Notes: generated by a model not told the origin, from the sequence alone. 8,858 nucleotides of DNA from Rubrobacter sp. (GCA_013815575.1 JACDFX010000035.1:1-8858); one strand, 5' to 3'. Shown: positions 1 to 5,642, counted from the stretch's first letter. Numbers and translations: made by a program.

Positions 1-4
1 GTCG

Positions 5-10
5 TATGAT
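5..10 (+). promoter_or_regulatory. -10-like box directly before gene 1
   Basis: TATGAT matches the sigma70 -10 consensus TATAAT at five of six bases and includes the key T-A----T positions. Only eight bases separate it from the ATG at 19, so a transcript starting at the usual distance would begin at or within a base or two of that codon. The -35 region lies outside the window and cannot be checked. This is inferred from sequence and spacing alone. Confidence 0.45.
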
Positions 11-18
11 CCATAGAC

Positions 19-540
19 ATGAGCCGAGTTCTACACAAAGAGAATCAGGCCTCGTGGAAGGACCTGTCCCGGACCCTCGGCGGCTCTTTCACCGCCCGCG
101 CCCGCGGCCTGATCTCCCCGGGACTGGACCTGCTCACCCCCGAAAACGAAATCTTCGGCCGACTCCTGACGGACGCGGCAGGGGGGACCCGCCTCCGGGC
201 CGGCGACCTCGAGGCGGAGATCCAACAGGCCCCGGGCCACCGCTACGTGATGATGACCGGCGACACTGAGACCCTGACCGCCGAGCCCGCCGGCTCCCCA
301 ACCTCCCTGACGCTGCGCTCCGACGAGCGAGTCTACGAGGCCCGCATCTCCCTGTTCCGAAATAGGGCCACGGCCCTTTCCTCGACCGGCAACGAGACGG
401 CCCGCCTCTCAGGCGGCCTGACGAACCGCCGCTACAGGGCGACCTTCGACCCGCTAGACCCGGCCTCCCTCCCCGTCGCCGTCTTCCTCCTCCACCACAC
501 CGTCGGGCTGCGAAGCAAGGCTTACCGGGCGGGTTCGTAG
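19..540 (+). CDS. Conserved-looking protein of unknown function, 173 aa
   Basis: I do not recognise this protein. It has no signal peptide, no hydrophobic stretch long enough to span a membrane, and no cysteine. The N-terminal third (about residues 10-50) contains an aromatic-basic segment (SWKDLSRTL) and a leucine-rich stretch (ISPGLDLLTPENEIFGRLL). Residues 95-170 alternate short hydrophobic and charged stretches, as in a beta-rich fold, and end in LPVAVFLLHHTVGLRSKAY. A LURP-one/tubby-like beta-barrel is conceivable but this is only an impression of pattern. The ATG at 19 has no Shine-Dalgarno sequence; a -10-like box eight bases upstream suggests leaderless expression. Codon use is GC-rich like the neighbouring core genes. 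It converges on the kinase gene, whose stop is 54 bp away. The stop codon lies inside the second copy of an imperfect 16-base direct repeat, so the last few residues may be recent. Confidence 0.72.
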   Translation: MSRVLHKENQASWKDLSRTLGGSFTARARGLISPGLDLLTPENEIFGRLLTDAAGGTRLRAGDLEAEIQQAPGHRYVMMTGDTETLTAEPAGSPTSLTLRSDERVYEARISLFRNRATALSSTGNETARLSGGLTNRRYRATFDPLDPASLPVAVFLLHHTVGLRSKAYRAGS

Positions 541-551
541 CAAGGCTTCCC
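511..551 (+). repeat. Imperfect 16-bp direct repeat across the end of gene 1
   Basis: Bases 511-526 and 536-551 match at 14 of 16 positions and share the core AGCAAGGCTT (514-523 and 539-548). The copies are offset by 25 bases. The second copy contains the TAG stop of gene 1. No known repeat family is recognised. Confidence 0.6.
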
Positions 552-571
552 CGCCAACACCCTCAGGAGCT

Positions 572-588
572 AAAAGCCGCGAGGCGGC
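572..588 (-). terminator. Short intrinsic terminator of the kinase gene
   Basis: Read on the minus strand, a perfect 5-bp stem (GCCGC, loop CTC, GCGGC) is followed at once by TTTT. It begins seven bases after the kinase stop codon at 595-597. The stem is GC-only but short and the T-run is only four bases, so termination may be partial. Its place between two convergent genes fits. Confidence 0.5.
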
Positions 589-594
589 CGTGCC

Positions 595-2019
595 CTAGAA
601 TACCGGCTGCGGCAGGTCCTCCGGCGTGGCGTAGACCGTCACGGTCGACCCTTCGGGGGCGAGCGTACCGGCGGCGGGCTCGGTGGCCCAGGTCACGCCG
701 CGGGCGGCGAAGCCCTCCTGGTACTCCCTGACGAAGGCCACGTTGAAGCCGCTCGCGGCCAGGGTGTCGAGCGCGTAGTAATCGTAGTAGGCCGTGACGT
801 TCGGGACCGGGACGAGCGACCTTTGGGGTTCCTGCTGCTCCCGCCGGGATGCCGTCTCCGCCACGGAGGCTACGGGTTGCGGGGCGTCTTCCGTACTGGT
901 AGGGGCTTCGGGCGCCACGGCCGTGTCCTGCGGTTCTGCGGCCGTCTCTTGCGGGGCTTCGGGCGGCGCGGGGGCCTTCGTCTCCACGGGGTTTATGCGC
1001 TTCAGGGCGTTCTCGACGCCGTTTTGCGGCAGGCCCACGTAGCCGGAGGCCAGGGCGACGCCCCCGCCGAGCAGCAGGAGCAGGGCGAGGACCGAGGCCA
1101 GAACGAGCCCGCCGCGCCGCTTGCCGGATGAGGACTTCGCGGCCACCGTCGTGCGGGAGGCCACCGGGGGCGGCTCCACCTCCACGTCGTCGAGCATCGC
1201 GGAGGCCGAGTGGTAGCGGTTCGCGGGGTCCTTGTCCAGGGCCTTCAGGATCACGGCCTCCATGCCGGGCGAGATCTTCTTGTTCAGCCGGCGCGGCGGG
1301 GTGGGCTCCTCGCGCATGTGCTGACGGGCGAGGCTCTTGACGTCGCCGGAGAAGGGCGGCCTTCCGGTAAGACAGTGGTAGAGCAGGACGCCGACGGAGT
1401 AGATGTCGCTCTCGGGCTTAGCCTCATCACCCCGGAGCTGCTCCGGGGACATGTAGCGGGCGCTGCCCACGATCTCCCCAGGCTCCCCGCCGGCGAGGTC
1501 GTCCTCCTCGATGATGCGCGCGATGCCGAAGTCCGCCACCTTGACGGTCCCTTCGGGGGTGAGCAGGATGTTCGAGGGCTTTATGTCCCGGTGGATGATC
1601 CCACGCCGGTGGGCGTAGGAGAGCGCCCGCAAGAGCTGCGCCGCCATACGCCGCACGAAGGCCTCGCCCAAACGTCCGCCGCCCTGCCCGCCGAGAAGCT
1701 TGCCGAGGTCCCTCCCGGCCACGCACTCCACCACGATAAACGGCACCTCGCCGTCCTGGGAGATGTCGTAGACCTTGACGATGTTCTCGTGGTCCAGGGA
1801 GGCCATCGCCCGCGCCTCCTGCCGGAAACGGGCCTGAAAAGAGGGCATCTCCGCGTAGTGGAGGTGAAGGGTTTTGAGGGCCACGGATCTCCCGAGGATG
1901 GCGTCCTGCGCCTTGTAGACGACCGCCATCCCACCCGAACCGAGCGTGCTCTTTACCTTGTACCGTCCCGAGAGGACCGTTCCAACCGAGGTTTCCAGCG
2001 TCGTACCACCTCTGACCAT
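595..2019 (-). CDS. Transmembrane Ser/Thr protein kinase with one PASTA domain (PknB/StkP type)
   Basis: This is a 474-residue eukaryotic-type Ser/Thr kinase of the PknB/StkP family, which phosphorylates cell-wall and division proteins. The kinase domain (about 20-280) has a Gly-rich loop (GSGGMAVV, 27-34), ATP lysine K49 (VALK), alpha-C E68, catalytic HRDIKPSN (143-150), DFG (163-165), SPE (191-193) and D205 of the DxxSxG segment. A basic stretch (KRR, 300-302) precedes one membrane helix (about 304-326), so the kinase is cytoplasmic. A Pro/Ala/Glu-rich linker (about 343-398) leads outside to one PASTA repeat (about 402-465: VPNV, then EPAAGTLAPEGSTV). Family members often carry three or four. 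The activation loop has no threonine; only S186, S191 and Y189 are available. The start is uncertain: ATG at 2019 has no good Shine-Dalgarno, while AGAGGTGG inside the ORF lies seven bases before an in-frame CTG (1998-1996). Residues 1-8 are not needed for the fold. Confidence 0.95.
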   Translation of the reverse strand: MVRGGTTLETSVGTVLSGRYKVKSTLGSGGMAVVYKAQDAILGRSVALKTLHLHYAEMPSFQARFRQEARAMASLDHENIVKVYDISQDGEVPFIVVECVAGRDLGKLLGGQGGGRLGEAFVRRMAAQLLRALSYAHRRGIIHRDIKPSNILLTPEGTVKVADFGIARIIEEDDLAGGEPGEIVGSARYMSPEQLRGDEAKPESDIYSVGVLLYHCLTGRPPFSGDVKSLARQHMREEPTPPRRLNKKISPGMEAVILKALDKDPANRYHSASAMLDDVEVEPPPVASRTTVAAKSSSGKRRGGLVLASVLALLLLLGGGVALASGYVGLPQNGVENALKRINPVETKAPAPPEAPQETAAEPQDTAVAPEAPTSTEDAPQPVASVAETASRREQQEPQRSLVPVPNVTAYYDYYALDTLAASGFNVAFVREYQEGFAARGVTWATEPAAGTLAPEGSTVTVYATPEDLPQPVF

Positions 2020-2039
2020 GCCCAGCCTGTAATGTAACG

Positions 2040-2045
2040 ATTATA
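2040..2045 (-). promoter_or_regulatory. Second -10 box (TATAAT) close to the kinase start
   Basis: A perfect TATAAT on the minus strand ends 20 bases before the kinase ATG. Seventeen bases upstream is TTTCTG, a poor -35. A transcript from here would have a leader of only about 13 bases. It could be a proximal second promoter or a chance AT-rich run. Confidence 0.4.
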
Positions 2046-2053
2046 TAGCCCCC

Positions 2054-2075
2054 GATGCCCTCCAGAAACGGCATC
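2054..2075 (-). other. Small stem-loop in the kinase 5' leader
   Basis: GATGCC and GGCATC form a perfect 6-bp stem with a 10-base loop. It would lie in the leader of transcripts from the distal kinase promoter (2091-2119), upstream of the second -10 box. It could be an mRNA hairpin or a protein site; nothing in it identifies a known element. Confidence 0.35.
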
Positions 2076-2090
2076 ACAGGGGAGATAATG

Positions 2091-2119
2091 ACGTTACCCA
2101 ACATAGGGGAGCATGTCAA
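2091..2119 (-). promoter_or_regulatory. Sigma70-like promoter of the kinase gene
   Basis: On the minus strand a perfect -35 TTGACA (2119-2114) is followed by an exactly 17-bp spacer and TAACGT (2096-2091). That -10 has the key T-A----T pattern used by actinobacterial housekeeping sigma factors. Transcription would start near 2084, giving a leader of about 65 bases before the ATG at 2019. It is the best promoter match I see in the window. Confidence 0.65.
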
Positions 2120-2149
2120 ATCCGGGCGGCACATCTAGGGGTAACCTCT

Positions 2150-2184
2150 GGCCGGAAATGGTCCATAATATGCGGTTTCCGGCC
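2150..2184 (+). promoter_or_regulatory. Perfect 9-bp inverted repeat before the peptidase gene (candidate operator or leader hairpin)
   Basis: GGCCGGAAA (2150-2158) and TTTCCGGCC (2176-2184) are exact reverse complements separated by 17 bases. The spacer holds CATAAT (2164-2169), a plausible -10 for the peptidase gene, with no clear -35 at the right distance. The second arm ends 12 bases before the ribosome-binding site. A repressor bound here would cover the -10. If the region is transcribed instead, it could fold as a long-loop hairpin. Both functions are inferred. Confidence 0.5.
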
Positions 2185-2205
2185 CCCGAATCCCCCAGAG
2201 GAGAC

Positions 2206-3903
2206 ATGAAGACGAGTTTCGACCGATACCTGCTCTACGAGGAACTGACGCAAACCCTTAACGCGCTCGCCGAAAAACACCCGGCGCTTTGTCGCGTCGA
2301 GTCCGTGGGCAGGAGCGTGGAGGGACGTGAGATCTGGCTCACGGAGCTCACCAACACGCAGACTGGGCCAGCCTCCGAGAAGCCGGCCTTCTGGGTCGAC
2401 GGCAACACCCACGCCGGCGAGGTGACAGGCTCGATGGCGGCGCTGTACCTGATCGAAAACCTGCTCGAAGGCTACGGCCACGACGACGTCGTAACCCGCC
2501 TCCTGGACGAACAGACCTTCTACGTCCTCCCGCGCCTCTCCCCCGACGGCGCCGAGTACTACCTGACAACGCCCCACACCCTGCGCTCCAACCCGCGCCC
2601 CTGGCCGGAGCCCGAGCCCGAGCCCGGCCTCCAGCCCGGGGACATCGACGGCGACGGCCACGCTCTCCAGATGCGCGTGGAAGACCCGAACGGCGAGTGG
2701 CGCATCTCGGAAGGGGACGAACGCCTGATGGTCCCGCGCGCCCCTGACGAGGCGGAGCCCGGGGCCACCTACTACCGCCTCTACAAAGAGGGTGTCTTCG
2801 AGAATTACGACGGCTTCGAGAAGAAGATAGCCCGCCCCTTCCACGGCCTCGACATGAACCGCCAGTACCCGTACCGCTGGCGCGAGGACGCCGACCAGGG
2901 CGGGGCCGGGCCGTACCCGCTCTCGGAGCCGGAATCGAGGGCGCACGTGGACGCCCTGCTCGCCCGCCGCAACGTCTTCTCCATCCACAGCCACCACACC
3001 TTCTGCGGCGCGATCCTACGTCCTTACTCTGACCGGGACGACAAAGAGATGCCGGACCACGACCTCGCCGTCTACAAGGCCATCGGGGACCGTGGAACCG
3101 ACCTGACCGGCTACCCCAACATCTCCGTCTACCACGACTTCCGTTACGAGGAGAAAAAGTTCATAACCGGCGCCTTCGACGACTGGGCCTTCGACTACTA
3201 CGGCGTCTTCGCCTTCACCGTCGAGTTCTGGTCCCTGCCCCAGGCCGCCGGCGTCGAGGTAAAGGACTTCATAAGTTTCTTCCGCGACCCGCCCGAAGAG
3301 GCCTCGCTAAAGATGCTCGCCTGGAACGACCGAGAACTCGGCGGGAGCGGCTTCTCCCCCTGGGCCCCCTTCGACCACCCGCAACTCGGGCGCGTCGAGG
3401 TCGGGGGCTGGAAGACCAAGTTCACCCACCAGAACCCGCCCCCGAAGTTCCTGGAGGCGGAGTGCGAGAAGCTGGCCCGCTTCGCCCTGGCCCACGCCTC
3501 AACCGCCCCCCACCTCGAAGCGGAACTCCGAACCGAAGAGCTCTCTCCGGGCGTGCGACGCCTGGAGCTACGCGTCGAGAACACGGGCTACCTGCCCACC
3601 AACGTCACCCGCCTCGCCGCCGATAAAAAGCTCGTCAAGCCAGTAAAGGCGGTCTTAAGACTGCCCGAAGGCGCAAGCCTCGCATCCGGCGAACCAGAGG
3701 TGGACCTGGGCCACCTCGCCGGGCGCTCGGCGCTGGTTGGCGGCGGGTGGAAAGGCCCTGCGTTCTTCCAGGGCCTGCCCTCCGACCACGCAGAGCACTA
3801 CGTCTGGGTCGTGCGGGGCGAAGGTCCCGTCGAAGTCGAAGTCCGCGGCGAAAAAGCGGGAACGGTGAGGCTGGATGGGAAGGCTGAAGGCACGAGGTCT
3901 TAG
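2206..3903 (+). CDS. M14-family zinc carboxypeptidase, 565 aa
   Basis: This is a metallocarboxypeptidase of family M14, which removes C-terminal residues or cleaves peptide-like bonds with one zinc ion. Visible active-site elements are H69-A-G-E72 (zinc ligands), N218-R219 (the Asn-Arg pair that holds the substrate carboxylate), H261 in SIHSHH (third ligand) and E340 in FTVEFWS (catalytic base). An N-terminal helix-rich segment (about 5-30) precedes the catalytic domain (about 31-430). An insertion of about 95 residues (121-215), with PEPEPEP and GDIDGDG, sits between the zinc motif and the Asn-Arg pair. The C-terminal 130 residues look like a beta-sandwich. There is no signal peptide, so it is probably cytoplasmic. 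I chose ATG 2206 because AGAGGAG (2197-2203) precedes it and residues start in family-like sequence; an upstream in-frame ATG at 2113 has no such site and overlaps the kinase -35 box. It is divergent from the kinase. The substrate is unknown. Confidence 0.92.
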   Translation: MKTSFDRYLLYEELTQTLNALAEKHPALCRVESVGRSVEGREIWLTELTNTQTGPASEKPAFWVDGNTHAGEVTGSMAALYLIENLLEGYGHDDVVTRLLDEQTFYVLPRLSPDGAEYYLTTPHTLRSNPRPWPEPEPEPGLQPGDIDGDGHALQMRVEDPNGEWRISEGDERLMVPRAPDEAEPGATYYRLYKEGVFENYDGFEKKIARPFHGLDMNRQYPYRWREDADQGGAGPYPLSEPESRAHVDALLARRNVFSIHSHHTFCGAILRPYSDRDDKEMPDHDLAVYKAIGDRGTDLTGYPNISVYHDFRYEEKKFITGAFDDWAFDYYGVFAFTVEFWSLPQAAGVEVKDFISFFRDPPEEASLKMLAWNDRELGGSGFSPWAPFDHPQLGRVEVGGWKTKFTHQNPPPKFLEAECEKLARFALAHASTAPHLEAELRTEELSPGVRRLELRVENTGYLPTNVTRLAADKKLVKPVKAVLRLPEGASLASGEPEVDLGHLAGRSALVGGGWKGPAFFQGLPSDHAEHYVWVVRGEGPVEVEVRGEKAGTVRLDGKAEGTRS

Positions 3904-4068
3904 GCTGGTTGCCGCATGGCTCGGTTGCGTTTTGCGCTCCTGTGTCTTGGATACCTTGCGAAGATTCCAAAGGAATTCATCCCGCTTGGGGATAGTGATT
4001 TCGTGGCTCTTCGGCGTCTCCTATTTGGGTCCGTCTTGCTTCGAGTTATCGCTCATGGCATAGGGGTA
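3904..4068. other. Intergenic region between convergent peptidase and toxin genes
   Basis: No convincing gene is present. GC content falls visibly here compared with the peptidase gene. Two weak hairpins occur: ATTCC/GGAAT (3964-3976) and ATCCC/GGGAT (3979-3993). Neither is followed by a T-run on either strand, so neither is a clear terminator for the converging genes. Confidence 0.4.
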
Positions 4069-4488
4069 TTAGAAAAACTCTTTGTCTAGTATCTCTTGTA
4101 GGCTCGCGGGGCGTGCCCTGGATTTATCCACGCTAATCACCACGCTTTCTTCGGTACTGTTCAGAGTCTTGGCTATCTTCCGCAAATGCTTCGTCAGAGT
4201 GTTCGTTATGTACTCCCTATCGCCCGTATCGTTGTTACGTATCTTTAGTGACACAACCGAAACGCCAGCGGCAACAAGCGCCCGAAAATACTGTTCTTTC
4301 GCGCCGAAGTCCGTGACGTTTATGCTCAGGAGCGCCGTTGCGCCTAGTTCCCTTGCGATGCCCGGCACGTCTTCGTCAGGGGCCCCCTTATGAGCGGCAG
4401 CGGGAAAAGTAACGAACGTGCAGCCGTATTGCTCGCCGTAGGCGTTGAGGATGTCGGCTAACCTGAGGCCGGAAACGTTCTCGTCCAT
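4069..4488 (-). CDS. PIN-like toxin of a VapBC45-type toxin-antitoxin pair, 139 aa
   Basis: This is a probable ribonuclease toxin with a PIN-like fold (VapC45/DUF5615-like). Acidic motifs are spaced as in such proteins: DEN at residues 2-4, then PDEDVPGIARELGATALLSI (37-56) and D60-F-G, parallel to the family's D...A...G...S.N..DF core. Residues 90-139 (YITNTLTKHLRKIAKTL, then VVISVDK) form the C-terminal part. Length fits the mycobacterial VapC45 protein (about 138 aa, from memory). It follows the antitoxin with eight bases between stop and ATG. It has no Shine-Dalgarno, so translation is probably coupled. Oddity: the codons just upstream in frame read V-S-V-L, which would complete the expected first beta strand before the DEN motif, but they offer no legal start codon; see the findings. 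The toxin may therefore be N-terminally shortened or weakened. Activity is inferred, not shown. Confidence 0.78.
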   Translation of the reverse strand: MDENVSGLRLADILNAYGEQYGCTFVTFPAAAHKGAPDEDVPGIARELGATALLSINVTDFGAKEQYFRALVAAGVSVVSLKIRNNDTGDREYITNTLTKHLRKIAKTLNSTEESVVISVDKSRARPASLQEILDKEFF

Positions 4489-4496
4489 GAGTACGC

Positions 4497-5171
4497 TTAC
4501 GCGGCGAACGAGATGCCCTCAAAATCGGCGGCTTCTTCCACCGCCTCCCTATCGAGGTAAGGGTACATCTTCAAGGTTTCTTCGACGCCGAACTGTCCCA
4601 CCACGTAGGCTATGAAGGACGTTTCGATCCTCGTCCCCCTTATGGTCGGGGAACCGGCCACTATCCGAGCGTTGCTGACGAGTCGTGGGTGGTTTGCGAT
4701 CCCGACTTCGCCACGAACCCAATCCTTTCTCGCTTCGCGGGCGATCTCCTGAAGTTCAGGCAACAACGCTCGCGGTATCATAAGTTGGCCCGTTCTCACC
4801 TCATAGACGTAGTCGCCGCCATCGTAAACGCCTATCTCGCCCTCCGGGGTCCAGACGAAATCTAGCGCGTGCCATTCCTTGCCAGATAGAAACGCTGCCT
4901 CAGATAGCTCCTTTATGACCGGCCTCACTTTTTGTAAGGGGAACCGGAGCTTGCCTCGCAAATCCCGTATGGTCCTGGCCCGCAGTAGCTGCTTGAAGGA
5001 CAGCAAGTGCGGCCTTCCGCGATAACCACGACGCACAGGCTCTCCTAGCAAGCCTTCGTTCAGCCAATACCGTAGCCTGTCTTCGGTCATGTTGGGGCGC
5101 AAGATACGCGCCGCTTCGGGCACCGTGTAGACGCCCTCTCCGAGTGCTACCAATTGGCGGTTCTCGCTCAT
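4497..5171 (-). CDS. VapB45-like antitoxin: MerR-type HTH plus DUF433 domain, 224 aa
   Basis: Residues 15-42 (YTVPEAARILRP... then DRLRYWLNEGLL) form a MerR-like helix-turn-helix. A basic stretch, RRGYRGRPHLLSF (47-59), looks like a wing, and residues 60-95 are helical. The middle (about 100-155) carries beta strands and a linker. The C-terminus (about 157-223) is a DUF433 domain: HPRLVSNARIVAGSPTIRGT, then VEETLKMYPYL and a terminal acidic helix. This two-domain layout and length match VapB45 antitoxins (Rv2018, about 239 aa, from memory), where the DUF433 part binds the toxin and the HTH binds the operon promoter. Start: ATG 5171 follows AGGGGA five bases upstream. An inverted repeat overlapping the -10 box suggests self-repression. 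Base composition is lower in GC than in the flanking genes, as expected for a mobile toxin-antitoxin cassette. The downstream toxin begins eight bases after its TAA. Confidence 0.85.
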   Translation of the reverse strand: MSENRQLVALGEGVYTVPEAARILRPNMTEDRLRYWLNEGLLGEPVRRGYRGRPHLLSFKQLLRARTIRDLRGKLRFPLQKVRPVIKELSEAAFLSGKEWHALDFVWTPEGEIGVYDGGDYVYEVRTGQLMIPRALLPELQEIAREARKDWVRGEVGIANHPRLVSNARIVAGSPTIRGTRIETSFIAYVVGQFGVEETLKMYPYLDREAVEEAADFEGISFAA

Positions 5172-5202
5172 TCTCTCCCCTGCCCTCCGTTGAGAGCCAT
5201 GG

Positions 5203-5232
5203 TAGTATAGAGTCCAACTCCAGATACTAGAA
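5203..5232 (-). promoter_or_regulatory. Promoter and candidate operator of the toxin-antitoxin operon
   Basis: On the minus strand TATACT (5209-5204) is a strong -10 match. A weak -35, TTCTAG (5232-5227), lies 17 bp upstream. TAGTAT (5203-5208) and ATACTA (5224-5229) form a perfect 6-bp inverted repeat with a 15-bp spacer; inside it GAGT/ACTC (5210-5213, 5217-5220) adds a second, nearly concentric repeat. The outer repeat overlaps both boxes. Toxin-antitoxin antitoxins usually bind such sites to repress themselves, and a weak -35 fits a regulated promoter. Use as an operator is inferred. Confidence 0.5.
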
Positions 5233-5369
5233 TTCTACTTGCCCCGATCATCAGCGTAAATAACTAACTCGCTACAAGTCGAAAAACTACAAACAGTGCA
5301 AGATTCAACACGAACCATTTATACAGTCAAAGGCTAATTACCATCCCGAAAGCTCTATACCTAAAACCT
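5233..5369. other. AT-rich spacer upstream of the toxin-antitoxin operon
   Basis: By hand count 5221-5370 is about 39% GC, far below the neighbouring genes. I see no gene and no clear terminator for the 86-residue gene ending at 5370. On the minus strand TTGACT around 5325-5330 is -35-like, but the -10 candidates after it are poor. CTAATT occurs twice (near 5334 and at 5370). It looks like foreign DNA brought in with the toxin-antitoxin pair. Confidence 0.45.
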
Positions 5370-5630
5370 CTAATTGATCTCCTCGACCCACGCGGCGGTC
5401 CAGCCCGTCTCCGAGCGGACGTAGTCTCCCCTCCACGAGATGCCTTTTAGGCGGTCGAAGAGGCGGGCGGCTTCGGTCGGGTCTTCCAGGCCGATCTCGG
5501 CGCCCAGGGCCTCTACCTCGCTGCGCGGGACGTGAACGGGGATGGTCTCGAACCTGTCCTTGAGGGCCTCGCGCATCCGGATCTGCTGCCGCCTGTCCGG
5601 GGTGCGGTGCCTGCCTTCTCTGGTGGTCAT
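5370..5630 (-). CDS. Small protein of unknown function, 86 aa
   Basis: I do not recognise this protein. It starts with a strongly basic segment of about 25 residues (many Arg, e.g. RTPDRRQQIRMREALKDRF). A short strand-like piece follows (TIPVHVPRSEVEAL), then a helical, acidic-Leu segment (EDPTEAARLFDRLKGISW), and it ends GWTAAWVEEIN. There is no membrane segment and no cysteine. The basic N-terminus could bind nucleic acid, but nothing specific supports that. The ATG at 5630 has an excellent ribosome-binding site (GGAGGT, four bases upstream), so the gene is very probably real. Its GC-rich codons match the core genes rather than the adjacent AT-rich island. It lies 75 bp after the redoxin-like gene on the same strand and may be the last gene of that transcription unit, though the gap contains a small hairpin. 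Confidence 0.7.
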   Translation of the reverse strand: MTTREGRHRTPDRRQQIRMREALKDRFETIPVHVPRSEVEALGAEIGLEDPTEAARLFDRLKGISWRGDYVRSETGWTAAWVEEIN

Positions 5631-5642
5631 TGCGACCTCCTG

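Noticed and set aside
1210..2037. Long plus-strand open frame opposite the kinase gene
   Set aside because: It mirrors the kinase coding frame, has no recognisable domain, and would run through the kinase start and into its leader.
2113..2205. N-terminal extension of the peptidase from an upstream in-frame ATG
   Set aside because: No ribosome-binding site precedes it, it runs through the kinase -35 box and the inverted repeat, and the extra residues do not resemble the family. ATG 2206 has AGAGGAG before it.
2608..2631. Repeat coding PEPEPEP in the peptidase as a tandem repeat element
   Set aside because: Only about three short codon pairs are repeated, which is ordinary low-complexity coding sequence in GC-rich DNA.
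2116..2997. Long minus-strand open frame opposite the peptidase gene
   Set aside because: It is a GC-rich shadow of a gene with clear zinc-peptidase motifs, and its translation (Val/Ala/Gly-rich) shows no domain.
3961..3993. Hairpins as a terminator for the peptidase gene
   Set aside because: Stems are only five base pairs and no T-run follows on either strand.
3875..4063. Small plus-strand frame overlapping the peptidase end, with a hydrophobic C-terminal part
   Set aside because: It starts inside the peptidase gene without a ribosome-binding site and shows no family pattern; most of it lies in the low-GC spacer.
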